Source: Shewanella vesiculosa
GTDB lineage: Bacteria; Pseudomonadota; Gammaproteobacteria; Enterobacterales; Shewanellaceae
Length of the DNA stretch: 64,000 nucleotides
Assembly: GCF_021560015.1 (NCBI RefSeq)
Contig: NZ_CP073588.1
Span: 1,488,001-1,552,000 of the forward strand
Direction of reading: 5' to 3'
Notes under the pieces: generated by a model
What the model saw: only the letters and a program-made list of their open reading frames with translations
Database searches by the model: none
Told to the model about the DNA's origin: nothing
Position numbers and translations under genes: made by a program
Part shown: positions 47,117 to 56,688 of the stretch, in pieces
How positions within the stretch are numbered: the first letter of the stretch is position 1
Layout: each line of letters begins with the position of its first letter

Positions 47117-48052
47117 TTATTTGCAAGCGTATATAAAGTAGTATCTACCGTCGATTACTATTGTCTCTTTAACGTATAAGCTACAACCTCCAGAGACGTC
47201 TGCAGTCGAACTGCCAACTAGCGTACTTGAATAGCGTTCGAATTTTTCTTTAATATTACCTGACCCACCTAATGAAAAACCGCCACCTAATACCTGGCTT
47301 GCAGTCATAGGGATATTATTATTATTCGCATCTTTACCAGATATAGGGACAAAGCCTCGCTCCAATGCATTAATGCCAACTTGAACGACACCGTTAGGTT
47401 GCTCGCCAAGATCATCTGAGTAAAACTTAACATCTATAAAGACACCTAAGTCCAGTATTTTGGGGATGCTAATTGTGTTTAACACATTATTTGCAGTAGC
47501 TTGCAATATGCCTGAATTTGTTTGAATGTGGCGGTCAAACATCGTATTTCTTATAGAACTAAAAGTTAAAAAATCATAAGGATCACCTTTAGTTTTGATT
47601 TCACCAACATAAAGGCGGCTTTCATTGGCCTTATCTTCCGATGAGTGTTGGATACTAACTTTTTGTGGCGCAGCATAAACATAATTAGGGTACAGTTTCT
47701 TATTGATTTCCTCAGCCTGCTTTACTGTTTCGACTAAAAGCCCTCTATATTCAAATAAGGAAGCGACGCTTGCTCTTTCTCCACTACTGAGGCTGCTTTC
47801 ATATGCATATCTAATTGGTTCTCCACGATCACCTTCATCGTTGACAACGGTGAACTTCCTAGAATATTTATGAACAAAATCCACAACAACCACATGCCTT
47901 GTGCCAAATTTTACTTGTGCAAAAGTTGCTTTTTGCTCCATTTCGGAGTGACTACAACCATTACAGACTTCAGTTTTATTGATTGCCAGACTTTGAGAGG
48001 AGAAAGACAAGAGGCCGCACAGCAAAAGTGTGCTATACAGAACTTTTTTCAT
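47117..48052 (-). CDS. Secreted protein of unknown function
   Basis: I start at ATG 48052 (MKKVLYSTLLLCGLLSFSSQSLA), which gives a clean signal peptide cut after SLA. An ATG five codons upstream is possible. The mature part, about 288 residues, begins INKTEVCNGCSHSEMEQKATFAQVKFG and ends in CSLYVKETIVIDGRYYFIYACK, with a Cys at each end that may pair. VNDEGDRGEPIRYAYESSLS recalls a repeat of extracellular proteins of Vibrio and Shewanella, but I know no function. It stands alone in the accessory patch. Confidence 0.65.
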   Translation of the reverse strand: MKKVLYSTLLLCGLLSFSSQSLAINKTEVCNGCSHSEMEQKATFAQVKFGTRHVVVVDFVHKYSRKFTVVNDEGDRGEPIRYAYESSLSSGERASVASLFEYRGLLVETVKQAEEINKKLYPNYVYAAPQKVSIQHSSEDKANESRLYVGEIKTKGDPYDFLTFSSIRNTMFDRHIQTNSGILQATANNVLNTISIPKILDLGVFIDVKFYSDDLGEQPNGVVQVGINALERGFVPISGKDANNNNIPMTASQVLGGGFSLGGSGNIKEKFERYSSTLVGSSTADVSGGCSLYVKETIVIDGRYYFIYACK

Positions 48053-48237
48053 TTCAGATAACTCCATTCCATGTGATTACAACAATTAAAGCTCTCTTCA
48101 TGATAGCTAACTGAAATTGTGTCAAATTTGATGTAGTTGTTCAAGCTTTGTTGAGGTGTGCGAGGGGGTGTAGGTAGACTGTTAGCCTCATTGAAAATAC
48201 TGAAATAAAACAAATACTTAGATATTAATCCAGACAT

Positions 48238-48564
48238 GTGGGCTCATTAATTTTTAACGTTTTACTTAGCTATCAAAGTTACGTTGAAAGTTATACTTTT
48301 GACAAGGTGAGAAAAGAATATTTAGAAAAATGTACAGAGTACATATCAAAAATTCATTCAGTATTCGACACGATGGCAACCAATCTACTCTCTTTGCCTG
48401 CGGGAAACTGGTTTGCCACAACTCAGATAAACATAATGGAAATGAATGCTCTTAACGACATCGTATTTTACAAAAACTTGGTTGTTTTCATCACCATTAT
48501 ATTACTCTGCGCTTTATTAATATTAAACTTAGGTTTGCAATTTTTGTGGATCTATCCCTACTAG
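48238..48564 (+). CDS. Small membrane protein, uncertain
   Basis: This 108-residue frame starts at GTG 48238 without a good ribosome site. It has a helical N-terminal part and one strong C-terminal membrane segment (NLVVFITIILLCALLILNLGLQFLW). Its last 12 codons overlap the convergent gene at 48529. Open frame length and hydrophobic profile favour a real gene, but weakly. Confidence 0.4.
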   Translation: MGSLIFNVLLSYQSYVESYTFDKVRKEYLEKCTEYISKIHSVFDTMATNLLSLPAGNWFATTQINIMEMNALNDIVFYKNLVVFITIILLCALLILNLGLQFLWIYPY

Positions 48565-48837
48565 CGTTAACAACGCTTCTATTCTGCAAAGCATTCTCTT
48601 AGTTTGTAAAAAATCCCAAATAACCAAGCTCGGATTGTAGTTATATAGCTCATCAAGCTTTCCATTCATCTCTTTCTGAGTAGCTTTAATGACGTCAATA
48701 TGAGAGTGCAATGTACCTATTTGGCTCTTAACCACAGCCATTTCACTCCGCCCTTCTTTCACCTTCTTGATAACAATGTATTGACGTTTCCATCTATCAC
48801 CAACCGCTTGTTGTGTTGAGTACTTTTTGGGATGCAT
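48529..48837 (-). CDS. Small coiled-coil protein
   Basis: This 102-residue protein starts at ATG 48837. Residues 30-65 (SEMAVVKSQIGTLHSHIDVIKATQKEMNGKLDELYNY) form a probable coiled coil, followed by a helical C-terminus (FLQTKRMLCRIEALLTLVGIDPQ). No family is recognised. Convergent overlap with the plus-strand ORF means one of the two starts or ends may be misjudged. Confidence 0.5.
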   Translation of the reverse strand: MHPKKYSTQQAVGDRWKRQYIVIKKVKEGRSEMAVVKSQIGTLHSHIDVIKATQKEMNGKLDELYNYNPSLVIWDFLQTKRMLCRIEALLTLVGIDPQKLQT

Positions 48838-49078
48838 CTCTATGTCACTAACCTTGCTTTCCGTCGTACTATTCTTGATTTAGCTAGATAATAAATAACA
48901 GCAAAAATAGCCATTAATACTGATACTAGTATTATTTGATTATTCATAAATCACCTAACACGTCGATCGATTAAACATGCCACTCATTTTATAATAGGCT
49001 AGTTATCTGTTTTATAAACTTGTAAGATCGGCTGTTCAAGGTACTTCTTGAACTTGAAACATTTAAAGGGATTTTAGC

Positions 49079-49426
49079 GTGATAAAGATCAATATGCAGA
49101 AAATAGGGGTGTTACTTAGCCCTATGATTTCAACTTTTATAGCCACTGTTTTAACCTACGGATTAGTGTCTAACATTTACATTTATTTAGAAGAACATTA
49201 CGTGGCCTTGATTAATCCAGGTGCACTAATTTCAGCGGGGGTTCATACCGCTGTCTTCATTCCTTTGTTCTATATCACCGATCCTATTATCAATATGCTA
49301 TTCGGTAATAAAAATGCGGAGTCAAAGGGCTCAAATAACAGCTCTGACAAAAATATAGCTCCGCTTACTCATGATGACTACACTATTGCATCTATTATTA
49401 GTCGTTTAAAAAAAGAGCATGAATAG
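49079..49426 (+). CDS. Small membrane protein, two TM segments
   Basis: This 115-residue protein starts at GTG 49079, with AAGGGA seven to ten bases upstream; an ATG five codons on (MQKIGVLLS) is an alternative. Two hydrophobic segments (MISTFIATVLTYGLVSNIYI and LISAGVHTAVFIPLFYITD) are followed by a soluble, charged tail. No family is recognised. Confidence 0.5.
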   Translation: MIKINMQKIGVLLSPMISTFIATVLTYGLVSNIYIYLEEHYVALINPGALISAGVHTAVFIPLFYITDPIINMLFGNKNAESKGSNNSSDKNIAPLTHDDYTIASIISRLKKEHE

Positions 49427-49942
49427 CAAATTTAAGCATGTTACTCATTTTATTATAAATTAACATAACTGCTTTTAGCATTGATTGCGATAGTCCTCTG
49501 CACTCTTTAAATGTATAAATTGGATGCAAATTATCAAAGAACTGAGCTCCATATGAAAAAATGATTAGCGATTCAAACGAAGTAAAAAGCTGGATCAATC
49601 CCCGTAGCGACCTTTTAGCATCTAATGTTTAAGTCAATTGGGAAAATGTTGCGGGGCGACAGGGCTTATTCTTTTATAAACAGTAAAGAGAGAACAGCCG
49701 TTGGTTTCCTCTTGCTCTGGTGTAAGTGAAAATCACTATGTTCGTGGTCGCAGACCATATCCATCAACAGCTAGCCGAGTGTGTAACAAAAAGCACAATC
49801 CCCCCTATCCGATAATCTATTCCCCTGCTCACAACACAGTAAATCAATCACCAAACAGGTACTTTTTGTATTTAATCGTTGTTTTCTTAATTGAATTAGC
49901 ATTAGATGTAAGCAGGTTGTATTTGAAGGAAGAAATGACTGA
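49427..49942. other. Gap at the right edge of the accessory patch
   Basis: These 516 bases hold no gene I can support. An 81-codon plus-strand frame ends at the start of the phosphatase gene, but it begins with a TTG and no ribosome site. The right-hand end (49900-49942) presumably carries the phosphatase promoter. Confidence 0.4.
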
Positions 49943-50689
49943 ATGAAAAATATTATTTGCGATATTGATGGTGTGTTACTGCACGACAACAAGCTAATTC
50001 CTGGAAGCGACAAGTTTATTCATCGCGTACTTGAACAAGGCAATCCGCTGGTTATTCTCACTAATTATCCCGTTCAAACGGGTAAAGACTTACAAAACCG
50101 ACTTGGCGCTGCAGGTATTAATGTACCAGAAACCTGTTTTTATACCTCAGCGATGGCCACGGCCGACTTTTTGAAACACCAAAATGGCAGCAAAGCCTAT
50201 GTGATCGGTGAAGGTGCGCTGACCCATGAGTTGTATAATGCAGGTTTCACTATCACCGATATTAACCCAGACTTTGTCATAGTCGGTGAAACTCGCTCGT
50301 ACAACTGGGACATGATCCATAAAGCATCGCGTTTCATTGCTGGCGGTGCCCGCTTTATTGCCACGAATCCAGACACCCACGGCCCAGCATTTAGCCCCGC
50401 TTGTGGCGCCTTGTGTGCAGCCATTGAGCGTATTACAGGTAAAATGCCATTTTATGTGGGTAAACCTAGCTCGTGGATTATCCGCTCTGCGTTAAATCAT
50501 ATTCAGGGACACTCTGAAAACACTGTGATTATTGGCGACAATATGCGCACCGATATTTTAGCAGGCTTTCAAGCGGGTCTAGAAACCATTTTGGTTACCA
50601 GTGGTGTAAGCCAAATGAGTGATATTGATAAAGAACCTTTCAGACCAAATCATGTGTTTGCATGTGCTGGTGATATTGATATCGTTTAG
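49943..50689 (+). CDS. nagD: NagD-type HAD phosphatase
   Basis: This 248-residue cytoplasmic HAD-IIA enzyme, the NagD type, has nucleotide monophosphatase activity (UMP, GMP) in E. coli. Motif I is ICDIDGVLLHD (nucleophile Asp), motif II VILTNYP (Thr), motif III GKPS (Lys) and motif IV IIGDNMRTDILAGFQAG (metal-binding Asp). Length and order match the family. The start ATG 49943 follows GGAAGAAATG. Confidence 0.9.
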   Translation: MKNIICDIDGVLLHDNKLIPGSDKFIHRVLEQGNPLVILTNYPVQTGKDLQNRLGAAGINVPETCFYTSAMATADFLKHQNGSKAYVIGEGALTHELYNAGFTITDINPDFVIVGETRSYNWDMIHKASRFIAGGARFIATNPDTHGPAFSPACGALCAAIERITGKMPFYVGKPSSWIIRSALNHIQGHSENTVIIGDNMRTDILAGFQAGLETILVTSGVSQMSDIDKEPFRPNHVFACAGDIDIV

Positions 50690-50956
50690 TGACAATTGAT
50701 TTATAAGATTGCGTCTCATATGTCTAAGCATATGTTTAATGACAAGAAGCCTTCATCTCTCATCACTAATCTATGCGAGTTAGCACGAGAAACTTTTGCT
50801 CCAACCCAATAAGATCAATTAGTTAATAAGCTGACTTGCTGTCATCACAATTTACATTAGGTAACATATTTCCAAGCCAGTGACCTTGTTTTCAAGCACT
50901 GGCTTGGCTCATTATGCTTGTCTGAAATAAAACTAAAAATAATAACAGGACATAGC

Positions 50957-52615
50957 ATGAAACGATTGTTTCCTTTTTGCGCCATTGCCTTACTAACAGC
51001 ATGTAACAGTGAAGATGTTAAACACGCTTCGACTGAGCAAGTCAGCGCAACCCAAACCGCTGCTGTTACCTTCGATGAACAACGCTTTAGAACGGATATC
51101 GAAACATTATCCTCTGATAAATTTGAAGGCCGTGCTCCCACAACTCAAGGCGAAAAACTGACCCTAGAGTATCTATCTGCAGCTTTCACCCAAATGGGCC
51201 TTAAAGGCGCTTATAAAGGCAGTTTTCTGCAACCTGTGCCTATGGTGAGTTATACCGCCAGCGAAAAACAGCAGGTTAATTTAGCAGGTATTAAGATGCA
51301 ATATCGTCAGGATATTGTGCTTAGCAGTCGTCACAATAACCAGCAAGTGAGCATTAAAGATGCGCCATTGGTGTTTGTTGGTTACGGTATTAATGCGCCT
51401 GAATATGGCTGGAATGATTACCAAGATCTCGATATGAAAGGCAAAATCGCCATCATTTTGGTCAATGACCCTGGTTTTGCACATCCTGAAGGGGCCAAGT
51501 TTAATGGTAAAGCGATGACTTACTATGGCCGTTGGAGTTATAAGTTTGAAGAAGCCAGTCGCCAAGGTGCATTAGGCGCAATCATTATCCATGAAACTGA
51601 ACCGGCCTCTTACCCTTGGTCGGTTGTCGAAAATAGCTGGACCGGTCCACAACAAGATCTAGTATTGAGCCAGGCGGAGCAAGATCAGCGCATTCAAGTT
51701 GAAGGTTGGCTAACCTTAGACAGCGCAACAGCCTTATTTGACAAAGCAGGCCTGTCGTTAACCTCGTTAATGGATCGTGCGGCCAACAGTTCACTTAATG
51801 TCGATTTAGCTCAAACAGCTAGCATTGAATTTGCTAACAAAGCGGAGTTCGCCGACAGTTATAATGTGGTTGCTACCTTACCTGGCACCACTCAAACCGA
51901 TGAACAGATTTTATTCACCGCTCACTGGGATCACCTAGGTAAAGATGACACCAAAGACGGTGACCAAATTTACAATGGTGCATTAGATAACGCTTCCGGT
52001 ACTGCAGGTATTTTAGAAATTGCCCGCCAATTTGCCCAGCGCGCCAAACAAGGTCAAGGCTTAGCCCGCTCATTAACCTTTATTGCCACTACTGGTGAAG
52101 AACAAGGCTTATTAGGCTCACGCTACTATGCGGCCAACCCGATTTATCCTATTGATAAAACGGTGGCAGTATTCAATCTCGACAGCACCAATGTTTACGG
52201 CAAAACCAAAGATTACACTATCGTCGGTAAAGGCCAGTCAGAATTAGAAAACTATTTAGACCGCGCCGTTGCTAAACAAAATCGCATCAGCCAAGGCGAA
52301 CTTAACCCTGCATCAGGCGGTTTTTTCCGTTCAGACCACTTCAGTTTTGCCAAGTTAGGTGTACCTGCCGTGTTTGCCGGAGGAGGAAATGATCCCCTTG
52401 ATGATGCAACGGCACAATACAAAGCGTCAATGATGGTGAAAATGAAAGGCTGTTACCATAACGTGTGTGATTATTATCACCCTGAATGGGATTTATCCGG
52501 TGCGTTACAAGATTTAGGTGTGTATTACCAAGCTGCAGCTGAATTAGCCAATAACCAAGATTGGCCAGGATACTTTGCAGCTTCTGAATTTAATCAGTTA
52601 CGCCCAGCAGATTAA
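50957..52615 (+). CDS. M28-family metallopeptidase lipoprotein
   Basis: I start at ATG 50957 (MKRLFPFCAIALLTACNSEDVK), which gives a lipobox LTAC, and reject the longer frame from 50918. The 552-residue protein has a PA-like insert (about residues 140-240) and a zinc aminopeptidase domain. The metal ligands are visible in FTAHWDHLG, NGALDNASGTAG, TGEEQGLLGSRYY, VFNLDSTN and the late SDHFSFAK. It probably releases amino acids or dipeptides in the periplasm. Its own terminator lies at 52650-52679. Confidence 0.92.
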   Translation: MKRLFPFCAIALLTACNSEDVKHASTEQVSATQTAAVTFDEQRFRTDIETLSSDKFEGRAPTTQGEKLTLEYLSAAFTQMGLKGAYKGSFLQPVPMVSYTASEKQQVNLAGIKMQYRQDIVLSSRHNNQQVSIKDAPLVFVGYGINAPEYGWNDYQDLDMKGKIAIILVNDPGFAHPEGAKFNGKAMTYYGRWSYKFEEASRQGALGAIIIHETEPASYPWSVVENSWTGPQQDLVLSQAEQDQRIQVEGWLTLDSATALFDKAGLSLTSLMDRAANSSLNVDLAQTASIEFANKAEFADSYNVVATLPGTTQTDEQILFTAHWDHLGKDDTKDGDQIYNGALDNASGTAGILEIARQFAQRAKQGQGLARSLTFIATTGEEQGLLGSRYYAANPIYPIDKTVAVFNLDSTNVYGKTKDYTIVGKGQSELENYLDRAVAKQNRISQGELNPASGGFFRSDHFSFAKLGVPAVFAGGGNDPLDDATAQYKASMMVKMKGCYHNVCDYYHPEWDLSGALQDLGVYYQAAAELANNQDWPGYFAASEFNQLRPAD

Positions 52616-52649
52616 GCCTATAACCCCAGTTCCTTCCCCCCCAAGGATT

Positions 52650-52679
52650 AGCCCATCATCTATTTGATGGGCTTTTTTA
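52650..52679 (+). terminator. Rho-independent terminator after the M28 gene
   Basis: AGCCCATCA and TGATGGGCT form a stem followed by six T, 35 bases past the stop codon. Confidence 0.9.
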
Positions 52680-52752
52680 TGCTGGTTTTTATGATGATTC
52701 TTATTTTGTTATTAACCTACTTAAAACAAAGGTCATCAATCAGATAAAAGCC

Positions 52753-53172
52753 CTAAACAGCAAACTCATTTAATGCCTCAATAGCTAAAGCGGCCTTTTC
52801 TGTTTGCACAAAAATATGGTCGTGATAGTAGGCCGCAATCACGTTAGCACTAATGCCCTTTTCTGAGAGTTTATGGGCTACCGCTGCAGTTAATCCAACG
52901 GCATCAAGACTAGAGTGCACCGTTAAGGTAATACCTTTAAACACGGATTCAAATGCTAAGCCACCAGCAATAGCAGCCGCTTTGGTTAGCACTAAAGTCA
53001 ACCCTTCCGTTTCACGAAACGTTGCCAGCGGCGATAAAGTTTGATAATCACCATATTGGCCCGGTACCGAACAAAAAACGTATTCATCTGCTAATAATAT
53101 CGGCGACATTGATGCCAGTAACTTAGCTAAATCTGTTTCACCAACCACGGTATTCTCCTCAAAAACCATCAC
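52753..53172 (-). CDS. ACT-domain protein (DUF2241/ACT_7)
   Basis: This 139-residue protein is made of two ACT-like regions. The first (LAKLLASMSPILLADEYVFCSVPG) is followed by ITLTVHSSLDAVGLTAAVAHKLSEKGISANVIAAYYHDHIFV, the conserved ACT_7 signature. Such proteins are thought to bind amino acids, but no target is known. Two ATGs in tandem (53172 and 53169) could start it. Confidence 0.85.
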   Translation of the reverse strand: MMVFEENTVVGETDLAKLLASMSPILLADEYVFCSVPGQYGDYQTLSPLATFRETEGLTLVLTKAAAIAGGLAFESVFKGITLTVHSSLDAVGLTAAVAHKLSEKGISANVIAAYYHDHIFVQTEKAALAIEALNEFAV

Positions 53173-53687
53173 TCAACTTACGTTAACAACAAAACGTTCA
53201 AACGAATGCCATACTCATATGTTCAGCTGTTTAGCCCGTAATCTTGTGTCGCTCAGCTTAGTCTTAATAGACACTGATATTGATATAAATGATAACCATA
53301 AAGGCTCAATCAAGAGGGGGTAATATAGATCATAAAATATCCTAAGCGGCGCTCTTACCGATAAAATTAAGCAACATAAAGGACAACTTAGACCGTTATT
53401 GCACAAATAAACAGCAAGCGCACTAGCTTAGTGCAATAATCGTGTTTAGTGGTATTTGATTGTGAAATCTTAAAAAAAATAGCCACAATAGCCAATAAAA
53501 TAAACATACATCAACAAAAAAGCATTTTTAATAAACATTTATCAATTAAAAAGATATTTTAAAGAGATAAAACCACTAAAATAGACATTTTTATGACGTT
53601 ATCTTAAAAAACAAGCTTGGCAGTTAACGAAAATGCTGGCAGAGTAGGAACCAGATAAAGATTAGCCAACGCTGCTGGAGCCGTATT
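53173..53687. other. AT-rich gap upstream of asnB
   Basis: I see no gene in these 515 bases. The stretch 53460-53600 is strongly AT-rich, with repeated AAACAT and TAAA motifs, and probably holds the asnB promoter. I could not place a -35/-10 pair with confidence. Confidence 0.4.
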
Positions 53688-55352
53688 ATGTGTTCAATAT
53701 TTTCGATTTTAGACATCAAAACTGATGCAAGCCAACTGCGCCAAGTGGCGTTAGAAATGTCAAAACTACTGCGTCACCGTGGTCCAGATTGGTCTGGTGT
53801 GTATGCTGATGACCAAGCTATTTTAGCTCATGAACGTTTATCAATTGTTGACGTTGACCACGGAGCACAACCACTTATCAGTTTTGATGGCAACTTAGTG
53901 TTAGCCGTAAACGGTGAAATTTATAACCACAAGCAGTTAAAAGCACAGCTAGGTGAAAAATACCAATATAAAACCAACTCAGATTGCGAAGTGATCTTGT
54001 CACTTTACCAAGAATACGGTTGTGATTTTTTAGATAAACTAAATGGCATCTTTGCATTTGTACTGTATGACAAAGCCAAAGGCACTTACTTAATCGGTCG
54101 TGACCATATGGGAATTATCCCACTTTATACCGGTCATGATGCGTCGGGTAACTTCTATGTTGCCTCAGAAATGAAAGCATTAATGCCTGTGTGTAAAACA
54201 GTTGCTGAGTTCTACCCTGGCCAATACTTATATTCTGCCGATGGTAAGCCAACACAGTATTATCAGCGTGATTGGCGTGATTTTGATGCGGTTAAAGACA
54301 ACCCTGCCAGCATTGAAGAATTACGTGAAGCATTAGAAGCTGCAGTAAAACGCCAGTTAATGTCTGATGTACCTTATGGTGTATTACTCTCTGGTGGCTT
54401 AGATTCATCAGTGATTTCTGCTATTACACAAACATATGCAAAGCACCGTATTGAAAACGACGGCGAAACCGGCGCATGGTGGCCACAACTGCATTCATTT
54501 GCTGTTGGGTTAGCCGAGTCTCCAGACTTAGTCGCGGCGCAAAAAGTGGCCGATGCCATTGGCACTATTCACCACCCTATTGTGTATACCTTCCAAGAAG
54601 GTCTAGATGCAATTAAAGAAGTGATTTACCATCTTGAAACATACGACGTCACCACCATTCGTGCGGCAACACCAATGTATTTAATGGCACGAAAAATTAA
54701 AGCCATGGGCATTAAAATGGTGTTATCTGGCGAAGGAGCTGATGAGTTATTTGGTGGTTACTTGTATTTCCATAAAGCGCCTAACGCTCAGGCATTTCAT
54801 GAAGAATTAGTGCGAAAGCTTGATAAACTGCACTTATTTGATTGCTTGCGAGCCAACAAAGCCATGGCAGCATGGGGGCTTGAAGCTCGGGTGCCTTTCT
54901 TAGATAAAGAGTTTATCGACGTTGCAATGCGCATCAACCCAGAAGCCAAAATGTCCAAAGATGGTCGCATCGAAAAGCAGATTTTACGTCAGGCATTTGA
55001 GCACAAGTTGCCAAAGGAAGTGGTATGGCGTCAAAAAGAGCAGTTCAGTGATGGCGTTGGCTACTCTTGGATTGACGGCTTAAAGGCACACGCTGCGGCA
55101 AACGTGGATGACGTACAATTTGCCAACGCAAAATTCCGTTTCCCATACAACACGCCAGAATCGAAAGAAGCCTATTTCTACCGCAGCTTCTTTGAAGAGT
55201 TTTTCCCATTAACCACCGCAGCTGAAACCGTGCCTGGTGGAAAAACAGTAGCATGTTCAACACCAGAAGCGCTGTTATGGGATGCGAGCTTGCAAGGCAT
55301 TAACGACCCATCTGGTCGTGCGGTTAAAAACGTTCACGCTAGCGCGTATTAA
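53688..55352 (+). CDS. asnB: Asparagine synthetase B, glutamine-hydrolysing
   Basis: This enzyme makes asparagine from aspartate, ATP and glutamine. The 554-residue protein begins MCSIFSIL, so Cys2 is the glutaminase nucleophile after removal of Met. The N-terminal domain has RHRGPDWSG and NGEIYNH. The synthetase domain has the ATP pyrophosphatase loop LLSGGLDSSVISA and VLSGEGADELFGGY. Length and motifs match E. coli AsnB. A terminator follows at 55369. Confidence 0.97.
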   Translation: MCSIFSILDIKTDASQLRQVALEMSKLLRHRGPDWSGVYADDQAILAHERLSIVDVDHGAQPLISFDGNLVLAVNGEIYNHKQLKAQLGEKYQYKTNSDCEVILSLYQEYGCDFLDKLNGIFAFVLYDKAKGTYLIGRDHMGIIPLYTGHDASGNFYVASEMKALMPVCKTVAEFYPGQYLYSADGKPTQYYQRDWRDFDAVKDNPASIEELREALEAAVKRQLMSDVPYGVLLSGGLDSSVISAITQTYAKHRIENDGETGAWWPQLHSFAVGLAESPDLVAAQKVADAIGTIHHPIVYTFQEGLDAIKEVIYHLETYDVTTIRAATPMYLMARKIKAMGIKMVLSGEGADELFGGYLYFHKAPNAQAFHEELVRKLDKLHLFDCLRANKAMAAWGLEARVPFLDKEFIDVAMRINPEAKMSKDGRIEKQILRQAFEHKLPKEVVWRQKEQFSDGVGYSWIDGLKAHAAANVDDVQFANAKFRFPYNTPESKEAYFYRSFFEEFFPLTTAAETVPGGKTVACSTPEALLWDASLQGINDPSGRAVKNVHASAY

Positions 55353-55368
55353 TCTTTAACCACACAAA

Positions 55369-55398
55369 AACACCACCCAATCAGGGTGGTGTTTTTTT
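55369..55398 (+). terminator. Rho-independent terminator after asnB
   Basis: ACACCACCC, a five-base loop and GGGTGGTGT followed by eight T, 17 bases past the asnB stop. Confidence 0.92.
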
Positions 55399-55461
55399 TA
55401 GCACTATCTTGTAATATTGAACCTTACTCTATGAAGATAATAAAAAATAATAAGGCTTTGT

Positions 55462-55980
55462 ATGACAGACATCAGTATTTTTAATCTTGAAATGACCGAC
55501 CGCAGCCAATTGAAGCCTAAGCATGATGCCAACGGGTTAACCGTGGTTGAAGTACAAATAAAACAATATCAATTCAACCGTTTTCTGTATCAGTTTGTCG
55601 GTGCTGGATGGGAATGGACAGATAGACTACCGTGGACCAATAGCCAATGGCAGGCATACAGCGAAGCGGATAATTTACACTCGTTTGTGGCGTATAAAGA
55701 TGGTGCACCCGCGGGATATTTTGAGTTGCAGCAACAAGATGAGGCTAATGTAGAGATTGTGTATTTTGGCTTAGGAGAGCGCTTTATTGGTAAAGGGTTT
55801 GGCGGCTATTTATTGACCCAAGCAATTGAAAAAGCATGGGCATTACCCAATACTCGCAGAGTGTGGGTACACACTTGCACCTTAGATCACCCTAGTGCAT
55901 TGCAAAACTATCAAGCTCGTGGATTTAGCCTTTTTAGAACCGACACTGAACCAAGAACCAATCAAATAACTGCAGACTAA
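55462..55980 (+). CDS. GNAT-family acetyltransferase
   Basis: This 172-residue protein has the GNAT core AGYFELQQQDEANVEIVYFGLGERFIGKGFGGYLLTQAIEKAW. In it IGKGFGG is the acetyl-CoA phosphate-binding loop, followed by RRVWVHTCTLDHPSALQNYQARGFSLF. The substrate is unknown. The start ATG 55462 follows a short AT-rich leader with AAGG. Confidence 0.88.
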   Translation: MTDISIFNLEMTDRSQLKPKHDANGLTVVEVQIKQYQFNRFLYQFVGAGWEWTDRLPWTNSQWQAYSEADNLHSFVAYKDGAPAGYFELQQQDEANVEIVYFGLGERFIGKGFGGYLLTQAIEKAWALPNTRRVWVHTCTLDHPSALQNYQARGFSLFRTDTEPRTNQITAD

Positions 55981-56021
55981 GTCAACCCAATGAGTGAAGC
56001 ACTGACTCAACACTAACTCAG

Positions 56022-56240
56022 CTAACGTTTTTTACCTGCATTAGCGCGTTGTTGTAATGTAGCAAGTAAGGCACTTTTTTGCTGATCGTTCATCGCATGC
56101 CAGGCTAAAATTTCATCGAGAGTACGATGGCAGCCTAAGCAGACATCCTGTTCATCTAAACAACATTGCCTCACACACGGTGAGGCAATGTTGTTATTGC
56201 TGTTATTTTTATTCTGACCAGACGCCATATTCATTGCCAT
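56022..56240 (-). CDS. DUF1289 protein
   Basis: This 72-residue protein has the conserved DUF1289 Cys pattern SPCVRQCCLDEQDVCLGCHRTLDEILAW, a probable small metal-binding motif. The Asn-rich N-terminus may be partly untranslated, as ATGs at 56240, 56234 and 56228 are all possible. It overlaps the 3' end of the VOC gene by about 30 bases on the same strand, so the two are translationally coupled. Confidence 0.85.
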   Translation of the reverse strand: MAMNMASGQNKNNSNNNIASPCVRQCCLDEQDVCLGCHRTLDEILAWHAMNDQQKSALLATLQQRANAGKKR

Positions 56241-56559
56241 TAATGTCAGTGAAATGAAACCGTCTACCGCCAGGAAAACTGAATATCGCTTTGGTTATCT
56301 GTCCACCGGACTGAATAATTTTAGCTTCTGTAGCCGATAAATCTTGGCTATAAATAACGATTAACGGGCTGCCCTTTGCCAAGGTAAATTGACTGTCAGC
56401 TTGATAAAAGCCACCGTCAATACCGACTCGTAAAAAACAGCTGTATTGCGGTCCATAATCTTGAAACTGCCAAGCAAACACCTGAGTAAAAAAGGCTTTA
56501 GTGGCAACCACGTCTTTCACAGGTATTTCTAAATAATTGATACTATGATGCTGACTCAT
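56209..56559 (-). CDS. VOC-family (glyoxalase-like) protein
   Basis: I start at ATG 56559 (MSQHHSINYLEIPVKDV), since the frame back to 56610 is not typical. The 116-residue protein is a single glyoxalase-fold unit pair with NYLEIPVKDVVATKAFFTQVFAW and the C-terminal FSFPGGRRFHFTDINGNEYGVWSE. The metal site residues (His and Glu positions) are only partly kept, so enzymatic activity is uncertain. It is the first gene of a two-gene unit with DUF1289. Confidence 0.85.
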   Translation of the reverse strand: MSQHHSINYLEIPVKDVVATKAFFTQVFAWQFQDYGPQYSCFLRVGIDGGFYQADSQFTLAKGSPLIVIYSQDLSATEAKIIQSGGQITKAIFSFPGGRRFHFTDINGNEYGVWSE

Positions 56560-56688
56560 GCTCACCTCTGTTATTGCACTTTTTAATTTAGTGCAGTCGC
56601 TTAGCACCAATTAACCTGTAGCGTCCATATAGAAGGATGGCTTAATCGGACTGGTCACTCTGCTAATGAAACAATGCGTGGTTTGATA

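Noticed and set aside
49701..49946. 81-codon ORF ending at the nagD start
   Set aside because: It has a TTG start, no ribosome site and no recognisable sequence; its 4-base overlap with nagD alone is not enough.
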